A stretch of 64,000 nucleotides of DNA from Prorocentrum cordatum (GCA_963575745.1 CAUYUJ010015020.1:285428-349427); one strand, 5' to 3'; counted from the first letter of the stretch, positions 1 to 11,080 are shown. Notes: generated from the letters alone by a model not told the origin. A program made the numbers and translations.

Positions 1-1
1 T

Positions 2-955
2 ACTTTATGTTCTGGGCTGGCCGTCATCTCTTGCGAGGCGGTTCAGCATATGCGTACGGCCTATCGGGGGCATTCGGTGATATCGCTACCCCGGCTCTCG
101 ATAAGTCGCAAGGATATCTCCGTTTCGGGAGTGTCAGCAGGGGGTGACTTCACCGTTCAGTTCCAAGTGGCTTACAGCTCACTGCTGCGCGGGAGTGCGA
201 TCATCGCTGGCCAGCCGTATCATTGCGCTTTGACCTTCTTTCGGGGGGAGGGAGGTTCGAAGCCCCCGTACGACCACTGTAAATCCAAGCCTGGAATAGT
301 CAATGTGTCCCAGCTGGTCGAGTATGCGAAGGACGAGGCTGCCGCAGGGAGTATTGACGACCTCTCAAACTTGAAGTCGGCACGTGTCTACCTCTTTGAA
401 GGAACCGAAGACAGTCTCTACAGGGGTAACGCTAAACTTGTGAAGGAGTTCTTTTCGCACTTCCTGGATCCAGTCGCGCAGATGAAGGTTGAGAACTCTG
501 TCCCGTGCCCACACGCATGGCCCACTCTGGACAAAATGGGATATGGTCTGCATGCTTGTGGGTACGATAGCGCTGGGGAGGCTCTATCACACATCTATGG
601 GCAATTGCACTCTCCTGCAACGCCCAGTTCGACTTCATTCCGGGCGTATGACCAGGCACCGTTTCAGGACGGTAGCTTGAGCATGGTGGGTTACGTGTAT
701 ATCCCCAGCGCTTGTGAGCAGGGTAGAACGTGCCGGCTACATTTAAACTTTCATGGATGTGGCGCATGGAAGCCGGAAGAGATTGAGGACATCGGCTTGA
801 ACCGATGGGCAGAGTCCAACGACATCGTGGTCCTCTATCCCTTGCGTAGTCAGTGTTGGGATGCGTATGGGAATACTGGGCCAGACTACGCGTTGAGAGA
901 GGGTCGTCACATGGCTACGGTGAGGAAACTAATCAGCACTGTTTCAGGACTCTGA
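2..955 (+). CDS. PHB-depolymerase-like esterase, 5' end outside window
   Basis: An alpha/beta hydrolase of the poly(3-hydroxybutyrate) depolymerase type, expected to be secreted and to cleave polyester or another ester. Counting from the ATG at 50, the nucleophile box G-V-S-A-G-G puts Ser at 29, the acid is Asp121 in EGTEDS, and the base is His155 in PHAWPT. The oxyanion segment FHGCG (235-238) and WAESNDIVVLYP come after the triad. This is the circularly permuted order of fungal-type PHB depolymerases, where the lipase box is near the N terminus. The flanks (VQFQVAYSS, IIAGQPYHCA, DSAGEALSHIYGQL) also fit the family. The ATG at 50 leaves no signal peptide, and the frame is open to base 2, so I take the gene as 5' partial. 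A neighbouring frame near 85-110 also gives a family-like TPALDKSQ, so an indel or splice there is possible. No intron is visible in the remaining 0.9 kb. The substrate is inferred. Confidence 0.85.
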   Translation, partial: TLCSGLAVISCEAVQHMRTAYRGHSVISLPRLSISRKDISVSGVSAGGDFTVQFQVAYSSLLRGSAIIAGQPYHCALTFFRGEGGSKPPYDHCKSKPGIVNVSQLVEYAKDEAAAGSIDDLSNLKSARVYLFEGTEDSLYRGNAKLVKEFFSHFLDPVAQMKVENSVPCPHAWPTLDKMGYGLHACGYDSAGEALSHIYGQLHSPATPSSTSFRAYDQAPFQDGSLSMVGYVYIPSACEQGRTCRLHLNFHGCGAWKPEEIEDIGLNRWAESNDIVVLYPLRSQCWDAYGNTGPDYALREGRHMATVRKLISTVSGL

Positions 956-2940
956 TGTCTTACGGGCAGGCACTGGCCGGCGTGGCGGAGAAGCCATGTG
1001 CGGGCCGCGCTCTCAGGATGTGCATTCTTTGATGTCATGCGAGTTCGGCTCATGTGGTGCCGGCAGTTTCGTGAAACCGAATTTCCTCCTGAATCACGCG
1101 CAGCTTACGAACACTTAGAGCCAGGTGCGACATGTAGGTCACAGCGTGGCTTTCCTTAGGAGGAGCTGGCGAAGTTTTCAATGCCCTTGCCTCGTTCCCC
1201 CCCCTTCCCCTGGCCTCCCCCCCTCTTCTCCCTCCCTCCCACCTCCCGCGGCCGCCCTCCACTGCGGCGGGCACCTCAAGGCACCGACGCCGTCGGCTGC
1301 CTCGGCGGGCGCCAGTGGTGCCCCGCTTTTTGCCGCCGTCTTGCGGGACGCGCGCTCGTCTTGGAGCGCGGGGAAGAAAGGCGCCGCGACGCCCAGCAGG
1401 CAGCCGCGCCTGCCTCCGCGCGTTCGCTGGGGCGCCGCGGGCCCTCCACTGTGCTGCGGCGCCGTCGCGTCTCCCGCCCTGACGACGCCGCCGCCGCAGC
1501 TCCGGCACTCACGCCGGCTGGCACGCGCACCCGAGCCGGCGGGCAGCCTCAGCTCGTGCGACAGCGCGAGCCGCTCCTGCACTCGGCGAGCCGCCCTGGT
1601 GGCGCGGGGCGGGCCAGCACCGGCAGCGCTCCGTTTCTCCCATCACGCAGACGGGGCTCCGAGCCGTACACCACCGCCACCTCCCTCCCTCCCCCCCTCC
1701 CTCTCCCGGGCGAGAGGCGAGGCAGAGGAGGCTGGCCGAGGGGAGGGGGGATGAGGGCGGTGGTGGTGCATCTCTCCCTGGGGCCCGCGCGTCCGCACCA
1801 CGCCCCGCGTCTCCCGCCGCCCCGCGCCGCCCCGCGCCGCCCCGCACCGCCACCACCTGGGCACCGCGTCGGGTACCCCGTCGCACTCCTGGGAGAGCCG
1901 GCGGCGCGATTTCGGCGTGCGGGCGCGATGGGACGGCACCCACTCGGCGAGGGAGAGAAACGCACAGACACAATGAATCGTCGACTCTCAGGAAAGATAA
2001 TGGGAGAATCTGGGAATGGGGCGGGAAGACAAAAGCCCAGAAGATATGGGAAAATATATGGGGAATCATCTTATTTGTGTGTATTTATCTGTGTGTCCCG
2101 GGGCCCCTTCACCCACGTTCGAGGAGGCGGGGCGGGAGGGAATGGGCGGGGCGAGGCGCAGCCCACTGGCAGCACTTGCACGAATTTGCCTCCCCGCCGG
2201 CACCGCCGCTGCGCTCCCCTGCTGCACGGGGAAGCATCGCTTCAAGAGCAGTGAGGGGGGGGGGGGCACCGCGGAGCATGGCTTCTGAGGGCCCCCTCGG
2301 CACCGCTCCTGCGTGACCCTGCCAGCACCACCCCAACAACCGACACCTTTTCTATGAAGACCTCTCCACCAGCATCGCACTCAATCACGCACTCCCCGAC
2401 TAGAACCACCACTCCCCGACTAGATCGGAGGCGACGATAGGGGTGAATAGGCCAGAGGCGTGCGTTCCACGTATTCGCCCGGAAGCCTCGCCGAAGACTC
2501 GGACCATCGGCGCTCTTGGATGCACGTATTGCTCCCCCCGAGGTTAGTCTCAGACGAGCATGAAGTATTGATATTGATAGGTTTCAAGATTTCCAGGTTT
2601 TCCTGTTCTTCCGCGCGGGCTCCAAGGACGAATGGTCGAGCGCATTCCGTCGCGCAGGTTCTTTGCGTGACGTGCGCGGTGCATTTTTCGCGCATCGGAG
2701 CGCCCTCGGAGATTCCAAGTTGCATGCTGTGTTGCTCTTGGGGAGTCCGCGAGTCGCAGCTGCCGTGGTGCTGTTTTTGAGGCAAACCCTTCGAGTGCTG
2801 TTCGCGGCCGCAACGCGCGGCGCGCGCTGCGCCCAATCGCGCGCAGCGCGGTGCGTGAATCAGCTGGCCGCGCCCGTCGGACCGCCCGGAAATTATCTCT
2901 GGATTGTAGAATGTGTCGGAAAACGCTTCCGTTTTTTGAC
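956..2940. other. no recognisable gene; GC-rich low-complexity DNA
   Basis: After the esterase stop there is a GC-rich tract (about 1180-1950) with C/T-rich runs, then a more balanced stretch. All six frames stay open for long distances here only because stop codons are rare at this base composition. I found no domain motif on either strand. Confidence 0.6.
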
Positions 2941-2943
2941 GCA

Positions 2944-3205
2944 AGCGGTTCCGGAATTTTTCAAACAGGAGCCCGAAAATTTGCAAAAAACAGTTTTGAG
3001 GGGTGGAATGCGCCCGCCGTGCAGGAGATCTGAAGAATTCTGAAATCTGGAATTTTTCAGAATGGATTCCGGAATCTTTCAGATTCGATCCCGGAATTTG
3101 TCAACATTGATTTTGGTATTTTTTCCAAAACGTAGGCCGGACATTTTCAAACACGTTCCCGGATTTTTTTCAAATCTAACCCCGGTGAATTTTCCAGAGT
3201 CGCGC
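2944..3205 (+). repeat. degenerate CCGGAATTTTTCA repeat
   Basis: Variants of CCGGAATTTTTCA recur about every 27-40 bases (for example near 2950, 3048, 3070, 3093, 3160 and 3180), joined by short linkers such as GATCC or GAGCC. They look like old, diverged tandem copies. This is an A/T-rich island in GC-rich surroundings. Confidence 0.55.
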
Positions 3206-4470
3206 GTGATTTGCCTTTCCAGGTCTTTGGAAATCAGCCGAGGCGCGCGGTGCGCGGCGGCGGGCGATGGGGCGGTGCGCCACCGTCCCCCCGTGCTCGG
3301 CAACGGGAAGTGGGATCAGCAAGTGCCAAATTCCCCCCCCCCCCCCCCTACGGGCGACCACTCGATTGCGAATGGGTGACCGACCAGTGGCGCCATCCAG
3401 AGTAGACAACACTCGACTCAAAGTGTACCCCGCGCGAAGGCTGCTAGAAATCCCGGAATCCCCGGAACGTATCGATAGCACGTTGTGTCAATAGATTGTT
3501 CTCGTCCATATTCGCTCCCATCGTCGCCCCCGGCGAAAGCGCCCGAGCTTCCACCACGGCAACTCTTCGGGCCCCGCTCCCCACTGGCGCTGCTCGCAGT
3601 CGCCTGGCGCGTTCCTCGCCCGCCCCCGCCCCCTCGGCCGCCCCCCCCCGGCCGTACGCGCCTCGGGCGACCCAGTCTGACGAGGATCTGCCGTGCGCTG
3701 TTCTGGGCATGACCTCGCCGTTTCTCGCAGGCCTGCGCGTGGACATCACTAGCAAGATCGAGAGAATGTTACCATGCACTGGCCTCAGCGTCGGTGGTTA
3801 GATTGACGGTCGACCCGCATAGTAAGGATGACCGACTTCCCAAGGGATTCTTGTATCCTTGCCTCTTCGGTCATTTTCGGTCCATCCCCAGCCACTTTCG
3901 ATGGGCAGCCCCGCTCGAAGAGCCTCGGCCCGATATTCAAAAGCCCTTGCATCCTTTCTGCGCGTCCTTACTATATGGTTTGAAGAATGCTGCCACCGGC
4001 CTCAGCGTTGGTGGCTAGATTTAGGTCTCTTCGGCGACTGGACCAACTGCGCCGCAAGATCGGGAGGCACTTTTTCTCAGCGCAGGCGGATTCCGGTTTG
4101 AGCAGTGGTGCCAATTTGTCAAGGGCGCTTGCGGCGAGGCAACGTGTCTGCAGTTGTAGTGAACCTTAAAGCGAAAGTGCGGCCACGCTTGTGGACCTTG
4201 CGCTGGTTCCCTCGGCTGTTGAGGAAACCAAAGGGGAACACTGGGGGGTGGCACTCTGGGGCCTTCTCGGGTCTATCTTGGGGCTCTTTTCTCAGCATCT
4301 GGGCTGGGGGCCTTACTGGGCCGCCTCAGGGCCCGCTTGTGGACCTTCTCGTTCATCTTGGGGAGATATTCGGGGATTCTTGGGCCGTCGTGGTTGGACG
4401 CGCTACAGCGTAAAAAACGAGAATCCGAACATCACTGGGATGCAGCAGTGCGTGAGGAGCATCACTGTTT
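3206..4470. other. no recognisable gene; contains C16 run and a dispersed repeat
   Basis: A run of 16 C residues lies at 3333-3348. The phrase GGCCTCAGCGT-GGTGG-TAGATT occurs twice, around 3781 and 3999. Nothing coding was recognised. Confidence 0.5.
3822..3975 (+). repeat. dispersed repeat, copy 1 (partner 48629-48795)
   Basis: Shares ordered words with 48629-48795: TAAGGA at the start, TATCCTTG, TTGCCTCT-CGG, then CCCTTGC-TCCTT, CG-CGTCCTT and CTATA at the end. Spacing is similar in the two copies, so they look like diverged members of one family of about 160 bp. Confidence 0.5.
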
Positions 4471-4515
4471 TTCCCAACCCTCCTGTGTTGGGTTCTCGTT
4501 TTGAAGAGCGCACTG
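4471..4515 (+). repeat. CCAACCCTCCTG module, copy 1
   Basis: CCAACCCTCCTG-GTTGGGTTCTCGTTT is found here and again at 6014-6045. The two copies sit at edges of blocks of the ~100-bp tandem family. A weaker relative (TAACCCTCCCGTTTTGG) lies near 4591. Confidence 0.6.
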
Positions 4516-5291
4516 CTTGCGCGACCTCCTCCCGCCTCCCTTCTCCTCCCCGCCTTCCTCCTCCTGCCGTCTGTGGCCTGCTTTATTCCTAACCCTCCCG
4601 TTTTGGATGCAACACTGCGGTCGCGACTCCTTATCCTGCCTCTCCCTCCGCCAGCTTCCTCCTGCGCTGCTCCCTGGGTGATTGCGAACTGCGCAACTGG
4701 CGCCACTTTTCGTGGGCTTTGGGAGGCACGGCGGAGTTGCGGAGTACGCGGACCCCACCGAGACCTCGCAGCCTTCTGGGTGGCAGCGGACTGCGCAACT
4801 GGCGCCTTGGGGGGCACGGCGGCATAGCGGAGCACGCGGACCCCGCTGAGATTTCACATCTCCTCGGGTGGTTGCGAACTGTGCAATTGGCGCCACTTCG
4901 TGGGCGCCTGTGAGGCACGGCGGAGTCGTGGAGTACGCGGACCCAGCCGATGGTTCTCAGCTCCCTGGGTGGCTGCGAACTGCGCAACCTTCGCTACTGT
5001 CGTGGGCTCTTGGGAGGCACGGCGGAACAGCGGAGTACATGCACCCAGACGGGATCTTCTTGCTCCCTGGGTGGCTGCGAACTGCGCAACTGACGCCACT
5101 TTCGTGGGCTCCTGGGGTGCACGGCGGAGTCGGGGAGTACGCGCATCCAGACGGGACCTCGCAGCTCCCTGGTATGCTGCGAACTGCGCAGTTATCGCCA
5201 CTTTCGTGGGCTCCTGGGAGGTCCAGCGGAGTCGGAGGCCACGGGGATCCAACCGAGACCTCGCTATAAGTGCGCAATCGTCGCCACTCTC

Positions 5292-5400
5292 GTATGCTCG
5301 TGGGAGGCACGGCGGAGATGAGGGCATCGTATTTCGTACATATCTGGCGATGTGTTCTTGTGTATGGAGCGTTCATGCAAATATTCCCACGTGGCTGCGA
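5292..5400 (+). repeat. block-end module, copy 1
   Basis: A ~110-bp module follows the first block: GTATGCTCGTGGGAGGCACGG, GATGAGGGCATCG, ATATCTGGCGATGTGTTCTTG, TATGGAGCGTTC, TGCAAATATTC. It recurs at 5885-6010 and 7300-7425. Confidence 0.75.
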
Positions 5401-5884
5401 AACTCGCAACTTTCGCCACTTTCGTGGGGGCCTGGGGGGCACCTCGGAGTAGCGGCGTACGCGGGCCCAGCCGAGACTTCGCTGTGCCCTGGGTTGCTGC
5501 GAACTGCGCATTTGGCGCCACTTTTGTCGGGGGCCACGCGCACCCAGCCGAGACCTCGCAGCTCCCTCAGTGGCTGCGAAGAGTCGGGGAGCACGTGCAT
5601 CCAGGCACGACCTCGCAGCTCCCTGGGTGGCTGCGAAGTGAGGAATTGGCACCCTTTTCGTAGGCTCCTGGGAGGTCCAGCGGAGTCGGGGGCCACGCGC
5701 ACTCAGCCGAGACCTCGCTGCCCTCTGGGAGGCTGCGGGCTGCGCAACTGTCGCCATTTTCGTGGGCAACTGGGAGGTCCACCAGAGTCGGGGGCCACGC
5801 GCACCCAGACGTTACCTCGCTGCTCCCTGGGTTGCTGCGAACTGCACATTTGACGCTTTTTTCGTGGGCTCCTGTTTCGGAGGC

Positions 5885-6010
5885 TCGTCGGAGGCACGGC
5901 GGGGATGAGGGCAGCGCAGTTCGTGCACATCTGGCGATGTGTTCTTTTGTATGGAGCTTCCATGCATATATTCGCCTCGCGTGGAGAAGGGGTTGGGTAC
6001 ATCTCGGGTA
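5885..6010 (+). repeat. block-end module, copy 2
   Basis: Same order of words as 5292-5400 (GGCACGGCGG, GATGAGGGCA, CATCTGGCGATGTGTTCTTT, TATGGAGC, ATATTCGCCTC, GTGGAGAAGGGGT), then the CCAACCCTCCTG module. Confidence 0.75.
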
Positions 6011-7299
6011 ACTCCAACCCTCCTGCGTTGGGTTCTCGTTTAGAATAAACAGATCACTGTGGTATCCTCTCCCTCTCCCTCTCCTTCTCCCTCCCCCTCC
6101 GCCTCCTCCTGTTTCCTCCCTTCTGGCAGCTGCCTTTTCCTCCCTCCTGCCTCTTCTCTGGCTCCTGGGAGGCACGGAAGAGTCGGGGAGTACGCGCATC
6201 CGGCCGAGACCTGGCAGCTCATTGGGTGGCTGCGAACTGCGCGATTGTCACCACTTTCGTGGGCTCCCGGGGGGGCACGACGGAGTCAGCGAGTACGCGC
6301 ATCCAAACGGGACCTCGCAGCTCCCTGGGCGGTTGCGAACTGCGCAGCTGGCGCCACTTTCGTGGGCGCCTTAGAGGCACGGCGGAGTCGGGGAGTAGGC
6401 GCCCCCAGACGGGACCTCGCAGCTCCCTAAAGGGGCTGTGAGTTGCACAACTGTTACCACTTTCGTGGGCTCCCGAGAGGCACGGCGGCGTCAGGGATCA
6501 CGCGCATCCATACGGGGCCTCGCTGCGTCTTTGGGCGACCACGATCTGCGCAGTTGGCGCCACTTTCGTGGGCTCCCGGGAGGCACGGCGGAGTCGGGGA
6601 ATACGCGCGCTCATTTGAGACCTCGCAGCTCCCTGGGTGGTTGCGAACTGTGTGTGCAACTGGCGCCACTTTCGTGGGCGCCTCGGTGGCACGGCTGAGT
6701 CGGGGAGTACGCGCGTCCAGGTGGGACCTCGCAGCTCCACTGCACAACTGGCGCCACTTTCGCGAGCGCCTGGGAGGCACGGCGGAGTCGGGGAGTGCGC
6801 GCGCCCAGCCGAGGACTCGCTGCTCCCTGGGTCGCTGCGAACTGCGCAGCTGTCGCCACTTTCGTGGGCTCCTGGGAGGTCCTGCGGAGTCTGGGTCCAC
6901 GCGCACCCAGCCGAGACCTCGCTGCTCCCTAGGTGGCTGCGAATTGTGCCATTGTCACCACTTTCGTGGGCTCCTGGGCGGTCCAGCGGAGTCGGGGGCC
7001 ACGCGCACCCGGCCGAGACCTCGCAGCTCCCTGGGCGGCCGCGAACTGCGCAACTGTCACCACTTTCGTAGGCTCTTTGGAGGCACGGCGGAGTCGGGGA
7101 GCACGCGCATCCAGACGGGTCCTCGCAGCTCCTTAGGTGGGCCGTGAGCTGCGCGCGCTCATTTGAGACCTCGCTGCTCCCTGGTTGGTTGCGAACTGCG
7201 CAGTTATCGCCGCTTTCGTGGGCTCCTGGGAGGTCCAGCGGAGTCGGGGGCTACGTGGTTCCAGCCGAGTCCTCGCTATAAGTGCGCAATCGTCGCCAC

Positions 7300-7435
7300 T
7301 CTTGTATGCTCGTGGGAGGCACGGCTGAGATGAGGGCATCGCATTTCCTGCATATCTGGCGATCTGTTCTTTTGTATGGAGCGTTCGTGCAAATATTCGC
7401 CTCTCGTGGAGAAGGGGTAGAATGGGTTGGGTACC
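7300..7435 (+). repeat. block-end module, copy 3
   Basis: Third copy, close to copy 1 over its first 100 bases and to copy 2 over its last 30 (CTCGTGGAGAAGGGG). It leads directly into a CTTGGGG array. Confidence 0.75.
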
Positions 7436-7620
7436 TCTCGGGTCCATTGGAGGCCCTCCTGGGGAACCTCTTGGAGTCTTCTTGGGGCGCTTCTTGGATC
7501 GTCTTGAGGCAATATCGGGTCGTCCTGGGGCAATCTTGGTCTGTACTGGAGGCATCTTGAGTCTACACGGAGCCAACTTACTTGGGCCAACTTGGACCGA
7601 TTTGATGCCCTTTTGGAGAC
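7436..7620 (+). repeat. CTTGGGG array 1
   Basis: Short G-rich units of the type GGCCTCTTGG or CGTCTTGGGG, spaced about 15 bases apart. This is the first of several arrays of the same family (also 8140-8770, 10080-11080, 11240-11380, 13490-13665, 21795-22200). Peptides such as GPLGASWG are translation artefacts. Confidence 0.8.
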
Positions 7621-7787
7621 CCTCTCAGAACCATCTTGGACGAGAACGGCCCACGGGGAGCACCTTCTCCGCGCGGCCGGCCTGTTGGGCCAGAGGACGC
7701 CGGGAACCTCTTGGACGGGGCAAGAAGTGTTGCAATCAAGGGCGACGATAGGGGGGGATGGGCATAGGGCGGGGATGCCTGGACCCC

Positions 7788-7965
7788 CAAGCGCCCATTG
7801 ATCGCCGATCGGTGTCCGACAGCCACAACCTGCCCAGGAACGTGCGGATTCACTATCGGGGGCCTATCGCCGATCTATCGGCGATATGTCGCCGATTCTA
7901 TGTCGATGCGTCCCCTCCTATGCCAGTCCCCCCTCCATCGCTGCCCCTCATACAAATCCTGGCAC
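7788..7965 (+). repeat. palindromic ATCGGCGAT repeat, copy 1
   Basis: Contains the inverted pair ATCGCCGAT (7866-7874) and ATCGGCGAT (7877-7885) with a 2-base loop, preceded by GATCGCCGATCGG. Related sequence lies at 9778-9830, 14280-14390 and 48010-48160. The last shares CGTGCGG-TT-CTATCG, GGCGAT and a following C/T-rich tail, so the family is longer than the palindrome. Confidence 0.65.
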
Positions 7966-8139
7966 GCCAAGCGCCCCTCCAGCAGGCCGCGGGGGGGGGC
8001 GGATCGAAGGCGCCACTGTCGCATCACCGCCGCCCCCTGCTGTGCGTTGAGATGTCGAGCAGGAGTGCGACCATGCTGGAGGTCGGGGTTTCTCCCCGGC
8101 GCTGGGGGGCACCACTGGAGGAACACTCGGGAGGGGCCA

Positions 8140-8770
8140 GCTAGAGTCGTTTTGGGGCTATCTTGGGTTCGGGCCATTTGGGCCTTCTTGGGCTGGTGGG
8201 GCTCTCTTGGACCGCCTTAGGGCTCTCCTAGGGCCGTCTCAGCGTGCTCGGTGCAGCCGTTTGGCGCCTTCGGAGGCCGTCTTGGGGGCCTATCTGGACC
8301 GTCTTGGGGACCTCTTGGGTTGTCCCGGGGCCCTCTTGTGACTTCCTTGGGCCGTCCCGTGGCTCTCTTGAGCCGTCATGGGGTTGCCTCGGGGCCGTCT
8401 GGGGACCCTCTTGCAGGCCGACTTGGGTCGCCGTGGGGCAATATTGGAGGCCTCTTTGGTCGTCTTGGATTTTCGGAAGCTTGAAACGGTGAGAACGCGA
8501 AAGCAATAGAGACAAATCAACTCAATGATTTTGGTACGCGGGGGGCCTCTTGGAGCTCATCTTGGAGCTTTCTTGGTACGTCTTGGGGGCCTCCTGGGCC
8601 GTCCTGAGATCATCTTTAGCCGTCTTGGGGCCATCCTTGGCGTTCTGAAAGGAATCGTGGGGCCACCTTAGGCCCTGCCGAGGCCATCTTGGCCTTCTCG
8701 GGGGGCGTCATGGCACCGTCTTGGAGGTTATCTTGGGCCATCTTGGCCGTCTTCGAGGCTGTCCTGGGGC
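8140..8770 (+). repeat. CTTGGGG array 2
   Basis: Units of GGCC(G/A)TCTTGGGG and GGCCTCTTGG repeat through this stretch, split at 8467-8540 by a unique-looking cassette. Confidence 0.85.
8467..8540 (+). repeat. ~72-nt cassette inside CTTGGGG array, copy 1
   Basis: Starts CGGAAGCTTGAAACGGTGAG and ends ATGATTTTGG. Cassettes with the same start and/or end occur at 10416-10490, 10810-10875 and 22102-22172, each with CTTGGGG units on both sides. The middle is not conserved. Confidence 0.6.
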
Positions 8771-9310
8771 TGCGGCCCGACGGTTGCACTGCGCTCTGTG
8801 CATCCTGACGCGGCCGCCTCGATGCGAGTCCGACTCCAGGCCCGTGCGGCGAGAACCGCCGCGCGCTCCGATCCGACCTGATTCCTCTGTTCAGTGCCGA
8901 CCGCTCATGCCTCGTGGCTGATGGCGCGACGCCGACGAGGACGGCGGGGGCGATGGCAGCGGCTTCGCCGACGGGGGCAGCGGCGACGACGAGGTCTTCC
9001 ACGCCCGGCCGAGCCGGGAGGGCGCGCGCGCCGATCCTGGGCGCGGGACGGACCTGGCCAGGGTCGGCGCGGGTGCACAAACGGAAGGTGCAGTCCGCCT
9101 TGCGGCCGATGGCGCGACGCCGACGCCAGCGGTGGCGGGGACGACGGCGCGGCGGCGGCGGCGAGAACGACGACGAGGGCCTCCCTGCCGCCGCAGGCGC
9201 GAGGCAACAACCGCCTCCCAGGCGCGGCCGGCCCGCGCCTCTCTCTCTGGCGGCAGGTCGGCGCAGACCTCCGCCCTCCTCCCCCTCAGACCTCCCGCGA
9301 GGAGAACGGG
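8771..9310. other. no recognisable gene; GC-rich
   Basis: Very GC-rich. The phrase GATCCTGGGCGCG with GGCCAGG-TCGG (about 9035-9070) has relatives near 13893-13935 and 13995-14010. No domain was recognised on either strand. Confidence 0.5.
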
Positions 9311-9318
9311 GGGGGAGA

Positions 9319-9370
<52 letters not shown>

Positions 9371-9385
9371 GTCGTCGTCATCGAG

Positions 9386-9437
<52 letters not shown>

Positions 9438-9442
9438 TCGAG

Positions 9443-9489
<47 letters not shown>

Positions 9490-9536
9490 TGTTGTTGTTG
9501 CTGCTGTTGCTGTCGCCGTCGTCGTCGTCCAGGCCA
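9319..9536 (+). repeat. (GTC)n array
   Basis: A nearly pure GTC triplet array with a few GTT, GCT and CATCGAG interruptions. On the other strand it reads GAC, giving poly-Asp. This orientation (pyrimidine-containing on +) is opposite to the GAT/GAG arrays further right. Confidence 0.95.
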
Positions 9537-9539
9537 CTC

Positions 9540-9700
9540 ACATGTCGCCCTGAAGCAAGCGGGTCCTCAGGGAAACTGGTCCTGAGGATTATGGCCGTTC
9601 CTGGGCCCTTGGGGCCTTTCACGTGCCGCGGACTGTCACAAAACGACTCAGGATGCAGACTTGGTCCTGGGGAAAGCTCCCCGGATCCAGGACCTATCTC
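9540..9700 (+). repeat. dispersed repeat with GACTGTCA-AAAACGACTCAGG, copy 1
   Basis: GGACTGTCACAAAACGACTC (9630-9649) followed by AGG and later TGGTCCTGGGGAA matches 48286-48330. The GGGCCCTT-GGGGC upstream word is also shared. An ATCGCCGAT palindrome-family fragment follows near 9800. Confidence 0.6.
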
Positions 9701-10079
9701 CTTCAGGGCCCGCTTCCTTAATGGCGGCCGGAGCTGACGGCCCTCTGACGATGCACCAGCGAAGTGGCGCGACCCGGAGCCCGATTATATCCATACGTCG
9801 TCAACGCATCGCCGATGTATCGGACCCACTGACCCCATCCTTTCCATCCCCATTTGGGCGGCCCCCAGGGAGGGAAGGATGATCATTATCGAAGACGCCT
9901 ACGGCGAATCACCGCCTTTCGAAAACACCCCTGCGGCCAATCGTTGGGCCGAAGTCGGGCCAAGCTATTGGACTATGTGTTCCCCCAGCCGTTGTGGAAC
10001 CTCTTGGGTGAACACTAGGGAGAGGACGAGAAATGAGGAGGAGAGGGAGAAGAAGGCGGAGGAGGAAGAAGAGGAGGCC

Positions 10080-11080
10080 TCTTGAGGGGCTCTTTGGGAC
10101 TTTCGGAGAGCCTTTCGGGGGGCTCTAAGGGGCATCTTGGGGGCCTCTGGGGGCCTCTTGGGGGTTTCCTGGGACCTCTTGGGGACCTCTTGGGGACCTC
10201 GTGGGGGCCTCTTGGGGGCCTCCTGGCCTTCGAAGGCCGTCTTGGGCCCTTCCTGGGCAGTCGTGGGTCCCACTTTGGGTGCTTGAGGGCCGTCTTGGAG
10301 GTCTCTGGGGCCATCTTGGGGGCGTCTTGGGGGCCTCTTGGGCTGTGTTGGGGTCCTCTTGGCCTCCTGGGCCGTTTTGGGGGGATCTTGGGGGCCTGTG
10401 GGCCCGTTCTGGAGCGTCGGAAGCCCGAAACGGCGAGAATGTTAGCATCATTGAAGAATGTGAGGACCATCAACGATTGTGGTCTCCTGGAAGTCCTCTT
10501 GGAGCCCATTTGGGGTGTCTTCGGGGCCTTTTGTGCCGCCTGGAGGACATCTTGTGCCCTCTTGAGGCCATGTTGGCCGTCTTGGAGGCGTTTTGGGACC
10601 GTCTTGGAGGCCGTCTTGGGTCTTCTTGGCCGTCTTAGGGGCCATCTTGGCCGTCCTGGAGGCCATCTTGGGCGTCTTGGGGGCCTCTTGGGCCGTCTTT
10701 GGGCCCTCTTGGGACCGTCTTGGGGGCTTCTTGGGCTGTCATGGGGCCATCTTGGCAACCATTTGGGCGATCTTGGGGCTATCTTGAGTGTCTGTTGGGC
10801 CAGCATGGGCCGTCGGACGGCCGAAGGAGCAAATACAAGCACCAAAGGAACATACCATGATTTTGGCCTCAGGCCTCTTTTGTAGCCCTCTTGGGGGCCT
10901 CTTGGGCTGTTTTGGGCGATCTTGAGGCAATTTTAGGCCGTCTTGGGTGCATCCAGGGCCGTCTTGGGGTAATCTTGGAGCCATCTTGAGCTCTCTTGGA
11001 GCGATCTTGGCCGTTTTGGAGACATCTGGGCGGTCATCTTGGGCCTTCTTGGCTGTCTTGGAGGTGCTTGGGCCAATAGA
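10080..11080 (+). repeat. CTTGGGG array 3 with two cassettes
   Basis: About 60 units of GGCC-TCTTGGGGG type. It is split by cassettes at 10416-10490 (CGTCGGAAGCCCGAAACGGC start) and 10810-10875 (CGTCGGACGGCCGAAGGAGC start, CATGATTTTGG end). G is strongly biased to the + strand. Confidence 0.9.
10416..10490 (+). repeat. ~72-nt cassette, copy 2
   Basis: Begins CGTCGGAAGCCCGAAACGGC and GAGAA like the copy at 8467, has a non-conserved A/T-richer middle, and returns to CTTGG units at 10490. Confidence 0.6.

Larger units (their letters stand above)
4660..7290 (+). repeat. ~100-bp tandem repeat family, three blocks
   Basis: A unit of roughly 95-107 bp recurs about 20 times in three blocks (4660-5270, 5390-5880, 6165-7290). 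Its order is GCAGCTCCCTGGGTGGCTGC, GAACTGCGCAACT, GGCGCCACTTTCGTGGGC, TCCTGGGAGGCACGGCGG, AGTCGGGGAGTACGCGC, CCAGACGGGACCTC. Copies are diverged, so the array is not freshly amplified. Several frames are open by composition; I reject them as genes. Confidence 0.85.

Noticed and set aside
4191-4260. Possible upstream PF16 exon with KGNT
   Set aside because: KPKGNTGGW resembles KGNTRLPG of the family, but the residues before it do not match (no NAGGV-ALVDY) and no AG|G edges fit.
4660-7290. CRISPR-like regular repeats
   Set aside because: Units are adjacent with no unique spacers, copies are diverged, and the genome is eukaryotic. The same applies to the 159-bp satellite.
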